From Acetobacteraceae bacterium (GTDB lineage Bacteria; Pseudomonadota; Alphaproteobacteria; Acetobacterales; Acetobacteraceae): a stretch of 5,654 nt of DNA. The stretch lies in the NCBI GenBank assembly GCA_014377905.1, contig JACMOQ010000304.1, positions 1-5,654 of the forward strand, written 5' to 3'. A model generated the notes under the pieces. It saw only the letters and a program-made list of their open reading frames with translations, was not told the origin of the DNA and did no database searches. Shown in pieces: positions 1-5,629 of this stretch (positions are counted from its first letter, which is position 1; the number at the start of each line of letters is the position of its first letter). A program made the translations under genes and the position numbers.

Positions 1-482
1 AGGCCCGCCGCCTTGGACGCGGTCGGCGCGGTTTCGGGATGCGGACGCTTCCAATCCGCCATATCGAGCCTGATGCCCGCCATCCGGTCGGCAAACATCG
101 CCGGCCACGCCCAGGTCGCGATCGCGATATGGATTTTGGCCTGCTGCGACGACACCGCCATCATTTCCGACCCGCGCCACGCCACCGGCCGAACATAGGC
201 ATCGGCCTGCCCATTGGCCGCCAGCACCTGCTTGCAGGCGGCATCGATCTGATCGGCGGTGTAGGGGATTTCAAACCCGAGAATTTTCGCCGAGTTGAAC
301 AAGCGGTCAGTATGCTCCCGCAACTTGAAAATATTGCCGGCGTACGACCGTTCGCCCTCGAAAATCGCGCTCGCATAGTGCAAACCATGGGTCAACACAT
401 GCAGCTTGGCATCCCGCCAAGGCGTCATGACGCCATCGAACCAGATGAATCCATCACGATCGTCGAAAGGAATGAGCGCCAT
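1..482 (-). CDS. ilvE: Branched-chain amino acid aminotransferase, N-terminal part (runs off left edge)
   Basis: This is a PLP-dependent fold-type IV transaminase. It interconverts leucine, isoleucine and valine with their 2-oxo acids, using glutamate/2-oxoglutarate, in the cytoplasm. The reverse strand from the ATG at 482-480 reads MALIPFDDRDGFIWFDG, then HGLHYASAIFEGERSY (about residues 32-47), YVRPVAWRGSEMM (96-108) and TAPTASKAAG (151-160). Lys157 aligns by eye with the PLP Schiff-base lysine of E. coli IlvE (Lys159, in PTAAKAGG). Only 160 codons lie in the window, so roughly the C-terminal half is missing. An AAGGA Shine-Dalgarno (plus-strand TCCTT, 491-495) sits 8 nt upstream of the start. 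The start context MALIPFDDRDG matches the alphaproteobacterial form as I remember it. The gene is divergent from the MarR gene across a 91-bp gap. A D-amino-acid aminotransferase or ADC lyase relative is less likely given the long BCAT-type motifs. Confidence 0.93.
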   Translation of the reverse strand, partial: MALIPFDDRDGFIWFDGVMTPWRDAKLHVLTHGLHYASAIFEGERSYAGNIFKLREHTDRLFNSAKILGFEIPYTADQIDAACKQVLAANGQADAYVRPVAWRGSEMMAVSSQQAKIHIAIATWAWPAMFADRMAGIRLDMADWKRPHPETAPTASKAAG

Positions 483-573
483 GAGACCGATCCTTGTAAT
501 ATTATTGCTCTCTAAGTCGGAAAGCTATAATAGAGCTTCTTCTACGTCAACATTCCTGTCATATATCCGTTAG
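483..573. promoter_or_regulatory. Divergent ilvE / marR promoter region with candidate operator
   Basis: This 91-bp gap is clearly more AT-rich than its surroundings. On the plus strand a perfect TATAAT (526-531) lies 15 nt after TTGCTC (505-510), so marR transcription could start near 538 and leave a leader of about 35 nt. On the minus strand TTGACG (550-545) lies 15 nt before TATAGC (529-524), which could serve ilvE. Both spacers are shorter than the usual 17 nt, so the assignments are tentative. An inverted repeat, AAGCT (522-526) / AGCTT (534-538) with a 7-nt spacer, covers the shared -10 region. That size and place would suit an autoregulatory MarR dimer site. The boxes and palindrome are seen; promoter activity and MarR binding are inferred. 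Confidence 0.45.
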
Positions 574-1065
574 ATGCCAGACATACCCGAAACGCCGAAC
601 ACGACCGCTGCCGATGTGCGGGAAGCCCAGGACCTGCTGTTCTTCGGCTACCGCGATTTCACCGGTGCGGCCGATGTGATCTTGACCGAGCTCGGCCTCG
701 GTCGCGCCCATCACCGCGCGCTCCACTTCATCGGCCGCACCCCCGGCCTGCCGGTCAGCGAACTGCTCGCAGTGCTGCGAATTACCAAGCAAAGCCTCGC
801 CCGGGTGCTGTCCGAACTCGTCGCGCGCGACTACGTCGCCCAGGTGCAGGGCCATACCGATCGGCGGCAGCGATTACTGCGATTGACCGCCAGCGGTCTT
901 GCGCTTGAACGGCGCCTGTTCGTCCGGCAACGCGACCGCATCGCCAGCGCCTACGCCCAGGCCGGACCTGATGCGGTGGATGGATTTCGCGCCGTTATGC
1001 GCGCCATAATGGATGACAGCGCCCGCGATTATATCGATGGCGCGACCAGCCAGGACGAAGGATAG
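574..1065 (+). CDS. MarR-family winged-helix transcriptional regulator (PetP-like)
   Basis: A 163-residue dimeric DNA-binding regulator, which is the usual length for the MarR family. It has an N-terminal dimerisation helix (about 15-40). A helix-turn-helix follows at about 59-88, with ITKQSLARVLSELVARDYV as the probable recognition helix. The family wing signature DRRQRLLRLTASG is at 96-108, and C-terminal dimerisation helices cover about 110-153. The ATG at 574 is directly preceded by an in-frame TAG (571-573), so no earlier ATG-type start is possible. I see no Shine-Dalgarno, so initiation may be weak or leader-independent. The response regulator gene begins 24 bases downstream, so the two are almost certainly co-transcribed. 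A MarR protein next to an OmpR-type regulator recalls the PetP/PetR pair of Rhodobacter capsulatus, which is needed for cytochrome bc1 expression. Whether this pair shares that role cannot be told from the window. The ligand is unknown. Confidence 0.9.
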   Translation: MPDIPETPNTTAADVREAQDLLFFGYRDFTGAADVILTELGLGRAHHRALHFIGRTPGLPVSELLAVLRITKQSLARVLSELVARDYVAQVQGHTDRRQRLLRLTASGLALERRLFVRQRDRIASAYAQAGPDAVDGFRAVMRAIMDDSARDYIDGATSQDEG

Positions 1066-1068
1066 ACC

Positions 1069-1086
1069 ATGTCAGAGGAAGAATAG
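1069..1086 (+). other. Five-codon mini-ORF (MSEEE) between the MarR and response regulator genes
   Basis: ATG TCA GAG GAA GAA TAG lies between the two genes and is in frame with the response regulator start at 1090. It carries that gene's Shine-Dalgarno, GAGGAA (1075-1080), 9 nt before the ATG. It seems to come from a 21-bp tandem duplication: ATAGACCATGTC (1062-1073) and ATAGGCCATGTC (1083-1094) match at 11 of 12 positions. Each copy contains a stop codon followed by a start. It is unlikely to make a functional peptide. At most it could affect reinitiation. Confidence 0.35.
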
Positions 1087-1089
1087 GCC

Positions 1090-1791
1090 ATGTCGAGCGA
1101 TGCCCTTATTCTGGTGGTCGATGACGACGAACCCCTGCGCACCCGCCTCCAGCGCTACCTGATGACCAATGATTTCCGTGTAACCATCGCGGACGGGGCG
1201 GCATCCGCCCGCGAAAACCTGCGCATCCTGCAACCGGACCTGATTGTATTAGACGTCACCATGCCGGGCGAAGACGGCCTCAGGCTAACCGCATCGCTGC
1301 GCGAAACCGGCAACGACACCCCCATCCTGCTGCTCACCGCCCGCGGCGACCCCGATGACCGCATCGCCGGCTTCGAAGCAGGCGCCGATGACTATCTCCC
1401 CAAACCCTTTGAGCCCAAGGAACTCCTGCCCCGCATCCGCGCCATGCTCCGCCGTGCCCACACCCAACCGCCGCCAACCGGGGCCGCCACCGGTCCGGTT
1501 CAACTCGGCACCCTGACCTTCGACCCCGATCGCGGCGAGCTTCGCAACGCAACCACCCCTATTCGCCTGACCGGCGGCGAGGCAGCCCTGCTCACCATCC
1601 TCGCCCGCCGCCCCAACGAAATCCTCAGCCGCGAAGACATCGTCACCGCCCTCGATATGGACGAAACCGGCGAACGCGCCATCGACGTCCAAGTTACCCG
1701 ACTGCGTCGCAAAATCGAGGCCGACCCGCGCGAACCACGCTTCCTCCACACCATCCGCGGTCGTGGTTACACCCTGCGGCCGGGGGTGTGA
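1090..1791 (+). CDS. OmpR-family two-component response regulator (OmpR/PetR-like)
   Basis: A 233-residue DNA-binding response regulator, expected to be phosphorylated by the histidine kinase encoded just downstream. The receiver domain spans about 5-120. It shows the acidic pocket in VVDDDEPLR (Asp11-Asp13), the phosphoacceptor Asp55 in LIVLDVTMPGEDG, switch residues Thr83 (LLLTARGD) and Tyr102, and Lys105 in DDYLPKPF. A linker rich in Pro, Ala and Gly (about 124-135) leads to an OmpR/PhoB winged helix (about 136-231) that ends in the typical DVQVTRLRRKIEADP and TIRGRGYTLRP. The start has a good Shine-Dalgarno (GAGGAA, 1075-1080, spacing 9). The stop TGA (1789-1791) shares its last base with an ATG at 1791, the likely kinase start. 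No key residue is missing. Regulated genes cannot be deduced here. OmpR (osmotic stress) and PetR (bc1 expression) are both family precedents. Confidence 0.95.
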   Translation: MSSDALILVVDDDEPLRTRLQRYLMTNDFRVTIADGAASARENLRILQPDLIVLDVTMPGEDGLRLTASLRETGNDTPILLLTARGDPDDRIAGFEAGADDYLPKPFEPKELLPRIRAMLRRAHTQPPPTGAATGPVQLGTLTFDPDRGELRNATTPIRLTGGEAALLTILARRPNEILSREDIVTALDMDETGERAIDVQVTRLRRKIEADPREPRFLHTIRGRGYTLRPGV

Positions 1792-1855
1792 TGGGAAGGC
1801 AAGCAAGCGCGGGGGTCCAGGGGGCAGCGCCCCCTGGCCTTGCCTGCCTTCCCAT
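1791..1855. repeat. REP-like palindromic element at the regulator/kinase junction
   Basis: The 65 bases form a nested inverted repeat. The outer arms are ATGGGAAGGCAAGCAAG (1791-1807) and CTTGCCTGCCTTCCCAT (1839-1855), complementary at 16 of 17 positions. The inner arms are CCAGGGGGC (1817-1825) and GCCCCCTGG (1829-1837), a perfect 9-bp stem with an AGC loop. A G-run GGGGG (1811-1815) is left unpaired on the left side. From memory, GTCCAGGGGGC-type hairpins are dispersed intergenic repeats in Acetobacteraceae and related genomes, but copy number cannot be checked here. The distance between the ATG at 1791 and the ATG at 1854 is 63 bases, which keeps frame, and no stop is created. As RNA it would fold strongly at the start of the kinase message and could lower or uncouple kinase translation. 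Confidence 0.8.
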
Positions 1856-3167
1856 GACAACTCCCCGCCGCAGATGGTTGCCGCGTTCGCTGTTGGGGCG
1901 GAGTTTGCTGATTATTTTGATCCCACTGGTTTTGGTTCAGGGGGTGGTTTGGCAGGTCTTTTATCGCAGCCACCTGGATATTTTGTCGCGTCGGCTATCG
2001 ATGGCGGTGGCGGGCGAGATTGGCGGGGTGGTGGCGTTACTCGATCGGTTTCCGGGCGCGGCTGACCGGGGCTGGATTTTTCGCGGCGCGTGGGAACAGA
2101 GTGAGCTTGCTTTGCGGCTTGATCCGCCGGCCAATTTCGCCGGCGATCGGCGGCGTGGGTTGGTTGGCGTGGTTGAGCGCAGTTTCAATATTGCCATGAC
2201 CGAGCGGGTTGGCCTGCCGTACACTGTCGAATGGGGCAGCGATCCGGGCCCGGTGATTGTGACAGTGCAAATGTCGGATGCGGTGTTGCGGATCGAAGTG
2301 CCGCGCAAGCGTCTATTCACCCTGCCGATTTATTTGTTCGTGGTGTTTCTGGTCGGCTCGGCTGGCCTTCTCGGCGCGGTAGCGGTCTTTTTCATGCGCC
2401 GCCAGGTGCGTGGGATTGAGCGTCTGGCGGCAGCGGCCGAGGCGTTTGGCCGTGGGCAGGATGTTGCACCGCTGCGTCCGGAAGGTGCAACCGAGGTCCG
2501 GGCAGCGGCCATTGCATTCAACGCGATGCAGGACCGGGTGCAGCGCTTTTTACGCCAGCGCACCGAAATGTTGGCCGGGGTATCGCATGATTTGCGCACG
2601 CCTTTAACACGGCTGCGCCTCAGCCTGGCCCTGCTGCCAGTAGACCCGAAGACCGAGGCTGATATCACGGACATGACCGCCGACCTCGCGGAAATGGACC
2701 GGATGATCGGCGGCTACCTGGATTTCGTGCGCGGGGTTGGACAAGAACCGCGGGAGCCTGCTGATATGGTCGAGATCCTCAGCGCTGCCGCCCGTCAGGC
2801 CCGGCGATCAGGCGCCGAGGTTGAATTTGCCGCCGACGAACCCTTGGTGTTGTCTTTGCGGCCGGAGGCGATGCGGCGGGCGATCACCAATCTGATCGAC
2901 AACGCGAGGCGTCATGGCCGCCGGATACAACTGACCGCCACCCGACCGAGCGCCGAGCTGGTCGCGGTAACGGTCGAGGATGATGGCCCGGGCATTCGGA
3001 CCGATCGGCGTGAGGACGTGTTTCGCCCCTTCGCGACCGGCGCCCATGGCGGCACCGGGCTTGGGCTGACCATCGCGCGCGATATTGTGCGTGCCCATGG
3101 CGGCGACATCAGCCTGCACGACAGCGCCCTTGGCGGGCTATGCGCCCGGATTACTCTGCCGGCCTAA
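1791..3167 (+). CDS. EnvZ-like membrane sensor histidine kinase (HAMP, HisKA, HATPase)
   Basis: An inner-membrane sensor kinase, 458 residues from the ATG at 1791. It should phosphorylate Asp55 of the upstream response regulator. In order it has TM1 (about 38-57), a periplasmic segment of about 120 residues, TM2 (about 178-202), HAMP (about 203-255), and a HisKA H-box GVSHDLRTPLTRLRL with phospho-acceptor His266. The HATPase follows, with N-box NLIDNARRHG (Asn367, Asn371), G1 box EDDGPG (Asp397, Gly399, Gly401), F-box FRPF (411-414) and G2 box GTGLGL (421-426). Asp267 and Thr270 of the H-box fit a kinase that is also a phosphatase. The start is uncertain. The 1791 ATG overlaps the regulator stop and suits coupled translation, but residues 2-21 are encoded by the palindromic repeat. 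The kinase-like sequence begins at Met22 (ATG 1854, MTTPRRRW), which has no Shine-Dalgarno. A GTG at 1788 is also possible. The sensed signal is unknown. Confidence 0.93.
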   Translation: MGRQASAGVQGAAPPGLACLPMTTPRRRWLPRSLLGRSLLIILIPLVLVQGVVWQVFYRSHLDILSRRLSMAVAGEIGGVVALLDRFPGAADRGWIFRGAWEQSELALRLDPPANFAGDRRRGLVGVVERSFNIAMTERVGLPYTVEWGSDPGPVIVTVQMSDAVLRIEVPRKRLFTLPIYLFVVFLVGSAGLLGAVAVFFMRRQVRGIERLAAAAEAFGRGQDVAPLRPEGATEVRAAAIAFNAMQDRVQRFLRQRTEMLAGVSHDLRTPLTRLRLSLALLPVDPKTEADITDMTADLAEMDRMIGGYLDFVRGVGQEPREPADMVEILSAAARQARRSGAEVEFAADEPLVLSLRPEAMRRAITNLIDNARRHGRRIQLTATRPSAELVAVTVEDDGPGIRTDRREDVFRPFATGAHGGTGLGLTIARDIVRAHGGDISLHDSALGGLCARITLPA

Positions 3168-4271
3168 TCAGTTCCGGGGTAACCTTGGACTACTCGGCGC
3201 ATCCGGATTCTGCGCCCGATGTCGCAACAGATGATCGGCCAGCACGCAGGCGAGCATCGCTTCGCCCACCGGCACCGCGCGAATGCCGACGCAGGGGTCG
3301 TGGCGACCTTTGGTTACGATGTCGGTTTCCTGCCCATCGCGATCGACCGTTGCGCGCGGCGACAGGATCGAACTTGTGGGCTTGACCGCGAACCGCGCCA
3401 CAATCGGCTGGCTGGTGGAAATCCCACCTAATATGCCGCCGGCATGGTTGGCCTGGAACACCACGCGCCCGTCTTTCATCCGCATTTCATCGGCATTGGC
3501 TTCGCCAGTCAGCGACGCCGCGGCAAACCCATCGCCGATTTCAACGCCCTTGACTGCATTAATGCTCATCAACGCCCCGGCGATATCGGCGTCGAGCTTG
3601 GCGTAGATCGGGGCGCCAAGTCCTGGTGGCGCACCTTCAACCACCACTTCGATCACCGCCCCGCACGATGATCCCGCCTTGCGAATAGCGCTGAGGTAGT
3701 CGTCCCACACTGGCACAGCTTCGGGGTCCGGACAGAAAAACGGATTACGATCAACCTCGTCCCAATCCCAATTGGCGCGATTGATCACCAGCGGCCCAAG
3801 CTGCACCAGCGCGCCACGGATAGTGATCCCGGCGCCAAGGATTTTGCGCGCCACCGCCCCCGCCGCGACCCTGACCGCGGTTTCACGCGCCGATGCCCGC
3901 CCACCGCCGCGATAATCGCGAATGCCGTATTTCCAGTCATAGGCAATGTCGGCATGGCCGGGCCGATACCGCGTGGCGATTTCGCCGTAGTCGCGGGACC
4001 GTTGATCGACGTTGTCGATGTGCAGCGCAATCGGCGTGCCGGTGGTCTGGCCGTCGAACACGCCGGACAGGATGCGGACCGTGTCGGGTTCCTGGCGCTG
4101 GGTGGTGAAGCGCGACTGGCCGGGGCGCCGCCGATCGAGCCAAGGTTGGATGTCGGCCTCGGTCAATGCAATGCGCGGCGGGCAGCCATCGACCACGCCG
4201 CCAATCGCCGGCCCATGGCTTTCGCCCCAACTGGTGACGCGGAACAAATGGCCGAAACTATTATGGGACAT
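3168..4271 (-). CDS. aroC: Chorismate synthase
   Basis: This enzyme catalyses the last step of the shikimate pathway, 5-enolpyruvylshikimate-3-phosphate to chorismate plus phosphate, with reduced FMN as cofactor. It acts in the cytoplasm as a tetramer. The 367-residue product is complete and of normal length. All three family signatures are visible: GESHGPAIGGVVDGCP (16-31, with conserved His19), the region around GRASARETAVRVAAGAVA (124-141), and RHDPCVGIRAVPVGEAM (323-339). NHAGGILGGISTSQPI (275-290) is also typical. The N-terminus MSHNSFGHLFRVTSWGESHG fits the family, so the ATG at 4271-4269 is preferred, although its Shine-Dalgarno is weak (GAG about 8 nt upstream). The stop (3170-3168) directly abuts the kinase stop on the other strand. 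The last 15 or so residues (NPDAPSSPRLPRN) are a polar, Pro-rich tail. It is divergent from the phosphoesterase gene across 111 bp, where I see no clear promoter boxes. Confidence 0.97.
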   Translation of the reverse strand: MSHNSFGHLFRVTSWGESHGPAIGGVVDGCPPRIALTEADIQPWLDRRRPGQSRFTTQRQEPDTVRILSGVFDGQTTGTPIALHIDNVDQRSRDYGEIATRYRPGHADIAYDWKYGIRDYRGGGRASARETAVRVAAGAVARKILGAGITIRGALVQLGPLVINRANWDWDEVDRNPFFCPDPEAVPVWDDYLSAIRKAGSSCGAVIEVVVEGAPPGLGAPIYAKLDADIAGALMSINAVKGVEIGDGFAAASLTGEANADEMRMKDGRVVFQANHAGGILGGISTSQPIVARFAVKPTSSILSPRATVDRDGQETDIVTKGRHDPCVGIRAVPVGEAMLACVLADHLLRHRAQNPDAPSSPRLPRN

Positions 4272-4370
4272 GGCGATCTCGGGATGCGGATGAAGATGAA
4301 GGTTCTATGGCGCGTCGATCGCGTTATGGCCAGCCTGCCGCCGGGCTGATAGCGTCCGACAACCGACCTT

Positions 4371-4385
4371 GGGGAAAGCGCCGTG
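4371..4385 (+). promoter_or_regulatory. Shine-Dalgarno deciding a GTG start
   Basis: GGGGAAAG (4371-4378) precedes GTG (4383-4385), with about 7 nt between GGGGA and the start. It supports the GTG start of the metallophosphoesterase, whose protein then begins MKFVILSDLH, as expected for the family. Confidence 0.65.
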
Positions 4386-5231
4386 AAATTCGTCATCTTG
4401 TCCGACCTGCATATCGTCCCGCCCGGCCAAGACAGCCACGGCGTTGATACCGCCGCCCGTGCCCGCCGGGCGGTGGCCGAACTCGCCGCCAACCACGCCG
4501 ACGCTGAGTTTTGCGTGCTGCTGGGCGATCTCGCCGATCACGGGTCGCCGGAAGCCTACGCGCTGCTCAAGCAAATCCTGTCCGGCCTGCCGATGAAGCA
4601 GCATTTCCTGCTCGGCAACCATGATCATCGCGCCAATCTCACCGCCGCTTTCCCCGATGTGGCCCATGCCGGCGATGGCTTCGTGCAATCGGTGCTGGAT
4701 ACATCGGAAGGTCGTTTCATCTTCCTCGACAGCCACGAACCTGGCCACGTCAACGGCGTCCTGTGCGAAACCCGCCTTGCGTGGCTTGCCGCCCGCCTCG
4801 GCGAGGCAAAAGGCACCCCGGTCTATCTGTTCGTGCATCACCCGCCCTTCGACATCGGCAACTGGATGGACGAAATCAAATTGAAATCCCCCGGCCTGGC
4901 CGAAATCCTTAAAGCCCATGGCGATGTCCGGCACATCTTCTCCGGCCACACCCACCGCCACAGCTCCGGCGTCTGGCACGGCATCCCGTTCGCCAATGTC
5001 GGCGCCGTCCACTACAACACCGGCCTTCGCGTCGGCCGGACCGCGGGCGATGTGACGATGTATCGCTTCCCCGGCCTGGGCTATTCGGGCGTAGTGTTGA
5101 TCGACGATCACCAGATGATTGTGCACCACAACGAATTCATCTCGCCCGGTGCGCCGTTGGAACCGGCGATGTTTCCGCCCGGGCCGATGCTGGCAATTAT
5201 TGACGCGGGCGGGAAGCTGCCGGGGCATTAG
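4383..5231 (+). CDS. Metallophosphoesterase, class III cyclic nucleotide phosphodiesterase-like (CpdA/GpdQ family)
   Basis: A 282-residue calcineurin-like dinuclear metal phosphoesterase. All metal-binding motifs are present: SDLH (Asp8, His10), GDLAD (Asp49), GNHD (Asn79, His80), VHHPP (His152) and GHTHRH (His189, His191). This motif set and length match the family of CpdA (3',5'-cAMP phosphodiesterase), Rv0805 and GpdQ (glycerophosphodiesterase, about 270 residues). The order and spacing resemble GpdQ ligands Asp8, His10, Asp50, Asn80, His156, His195 and His197. The substrate could be cAMP, cGMP or a glycerophosphodiester, and the sequence alone does not decide. There is no signal peptide or membrane segment, so it should be cytoplasmic. 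The GTG start has a good Shine-Dalgarno and sets the first metal motif at residues 7-10, as expected. It appears to be transcribed alone, divergent from aroC and closed by a hairpin terminator at 5243-5274. Confidence 0.88.
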   Translation: MKFVILSDLHIVPPGQDSHGVDTAARARRAVAELAANHADAEFCVLLGDLADHGSPEAYALLKQILSGLPMKQHFLLGNHDHRANLTAAFPDVAHAGDGFVQSVLDTSEGRFIFLDSHEPGHVNGVLCETRLAWLAARLGEAKGTPVYLFVHHPPFDIGNWMDEIKLKSPGLAEILKAHGDVRHIFSGHTHRHSSGVWHGIPFANVGAVHYNTGLRVGRTAGDVTMYRFPGLGYSGVVLIDDHQMIVHHNEFISPGAPLEPAMFPPGPMLAIIDAGGKLPGH

Positions 5232-5242
5232 GGGAAGGAAGC

Positions 5243-5274
5243 GCTTCTTTTGCAAAAAGGAAGCAAAATTTTTT
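5243..5274 (+). terminator. Probable Rho-independent terminator after the phosphoesterase gene
   Basis: GCTTCTTTT (5243-5251) can pair with AAAAGGAAGC-type sequence ending at 5264, giving about nine pairs with one G-T wobble and a small loop. Four A and then six T (5269-5274) follow. The stem is not GC-rich and the T-run starts 4 nt after it, so this is a moderate terminator. It lies 11 bases after the stop codon. The overlapping perfect palindrome GAAGCGCTTC (5238-5247) allows an alternative fold. Confidence 0.55.
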
Positions 5275-5280
5275 CTCGGC

Positions 5281-5337
5281 TTGGGTCGTTTTGCTTGAAA
5301 ATAGGCGCATATTATGCAATCTGGTCAGTATGACCAG
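5281..5337 (+). promoter_or_regulatory. Candidate promoter and operator of the toxin-antitoxin operon
   Basis: Two perfect inverted repeats lie back to back: GCATA-T-TATGC (5307-5317) and CTGGTCA-GTA-TGACCAG (5321-5337). The first contains a possible -10 box (TATTAT 5310-5315, or TATGCA 5313-5318, the latter 16 nt after TTGCTT 5291-5296). The second covers the antitoxin ATG at 5330. Either -10 would start transcription about 5-10 nt from the ATG, giving a nearly leaderless message, in line with the absence of a Shine-Dalgarno. Phd/YefM antitoxins repress their own operons by binding palindromes, so these are natural operator candidates. Binding is inferred. Confidence 0.5.
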
Positions 5338-5629
5338 TTCCCTTATCGTCAACCGACCGAAATCAACCCGCCAGCCCAGCAATTGGCCGTTGCAGGACGC
5401 CAAAGCGCGCTTCAGCGAATTGGTACGCCGGGTCCATAGCGAAGGCCCCCAACACGTCACAGTGCATGGGCGCGATGAAGTCGTTGTCGTGGCCGCAACC
5501 GAATACCGCAAGTTGAAAGGCACCCAGACCGGCGCGGACCTGATTGCCGCGCTGCAATCCTCCCCGGATCGCGACATCGATCTGGCGCCACCCCGGGCGA
5601 AGATGCCGGTGCGTGACGTAGACCTGTGA
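5330..5629 (+). CDS. Type II toxin-antitoxin antitoxin, Phd/YefM family
   Basis: A 99-residue antitoxin that should neutralise the PIN-domain toxin encoded directly downstream and repress the shared operon. The Phd/YefM DNA-binding fold is seen at about 19-64. WPLQDAKARFSELVRRV is the first helical part, then GPQHVTVHGRDEVVVVAATEYRKL, where HGRDEVVVVAATEY is the classic strand-turn-strand-helix signature. The C-terminal part (65-99, ending MPVRDVDL) is the probable flexible toxin-binding tail, a type of ending common to partners of PIN toxins. I chose the ATG at 5330 because the frame upstream offers only TTG or CTG starts that would lie in the promoter region, and because 99 residues suits the family. 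There is no Shine-Dalgarno. Its stop overlaps the toxin start by 4 bases (GTGA, 5626-5629), which implies coupled translation. Confidence 0.88.
   Translation: MTSSLIVNRPKSTRQPSNWPLQDAKARFSELVRRVHSEGPQHVTVHGRDEVVVVAATEYRKLKGTQTGADLIAALQSSPDRDIDLAPPRAKMPVRDVDL

Noticed and set aside
39..515. 158-codon plus-strand frame at the left edge
   Set aside because: It is antisense to the clear ilvE coding region and has an Arg/His/Pro-rich composition typical of a shadow frame.
1811..1837. The GC-rich hairpin at the regulator/kinase junction as a Rho-independent terminator
   Set aside because: The stem is strong but no T-run follows it. It is flanked by CTTGCCTG sequence that belongs to the outer palindrome arm.
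1285..1860. 191-codon minus-strand frame opposite the response regulator
   Set aside because: The opposite strand encodes a complete OmpR-family protein. The shadow has no motif and begins inside the palindromic repeat.
3954..4349. Plus-strand frame ending MKVLWRVDRVMASLPPG in the aroC/phosphoesterase gap
   Set aside because: Most of it is antisense to aroC. The short part in the gap (from 4284) has no ribosome binding site and no recognisable sequence.
4272..4382. Possible divergent promoters between aroC and the phosphoesterase gene
   Set aside because: I found no convincing -35/-10 pair on either strand, so no promoter is annotated although one must exist nearby.
4305..5255. 316-codon open frame on the minus strand opposite the metallophosphoesterase
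   Set aside because: It mirrors a gene that has all its metal motifs. It has no recognisable domain and no Shine-Dalgarno, and long antisense frames are expected in GC-rich codon-biased DNA.
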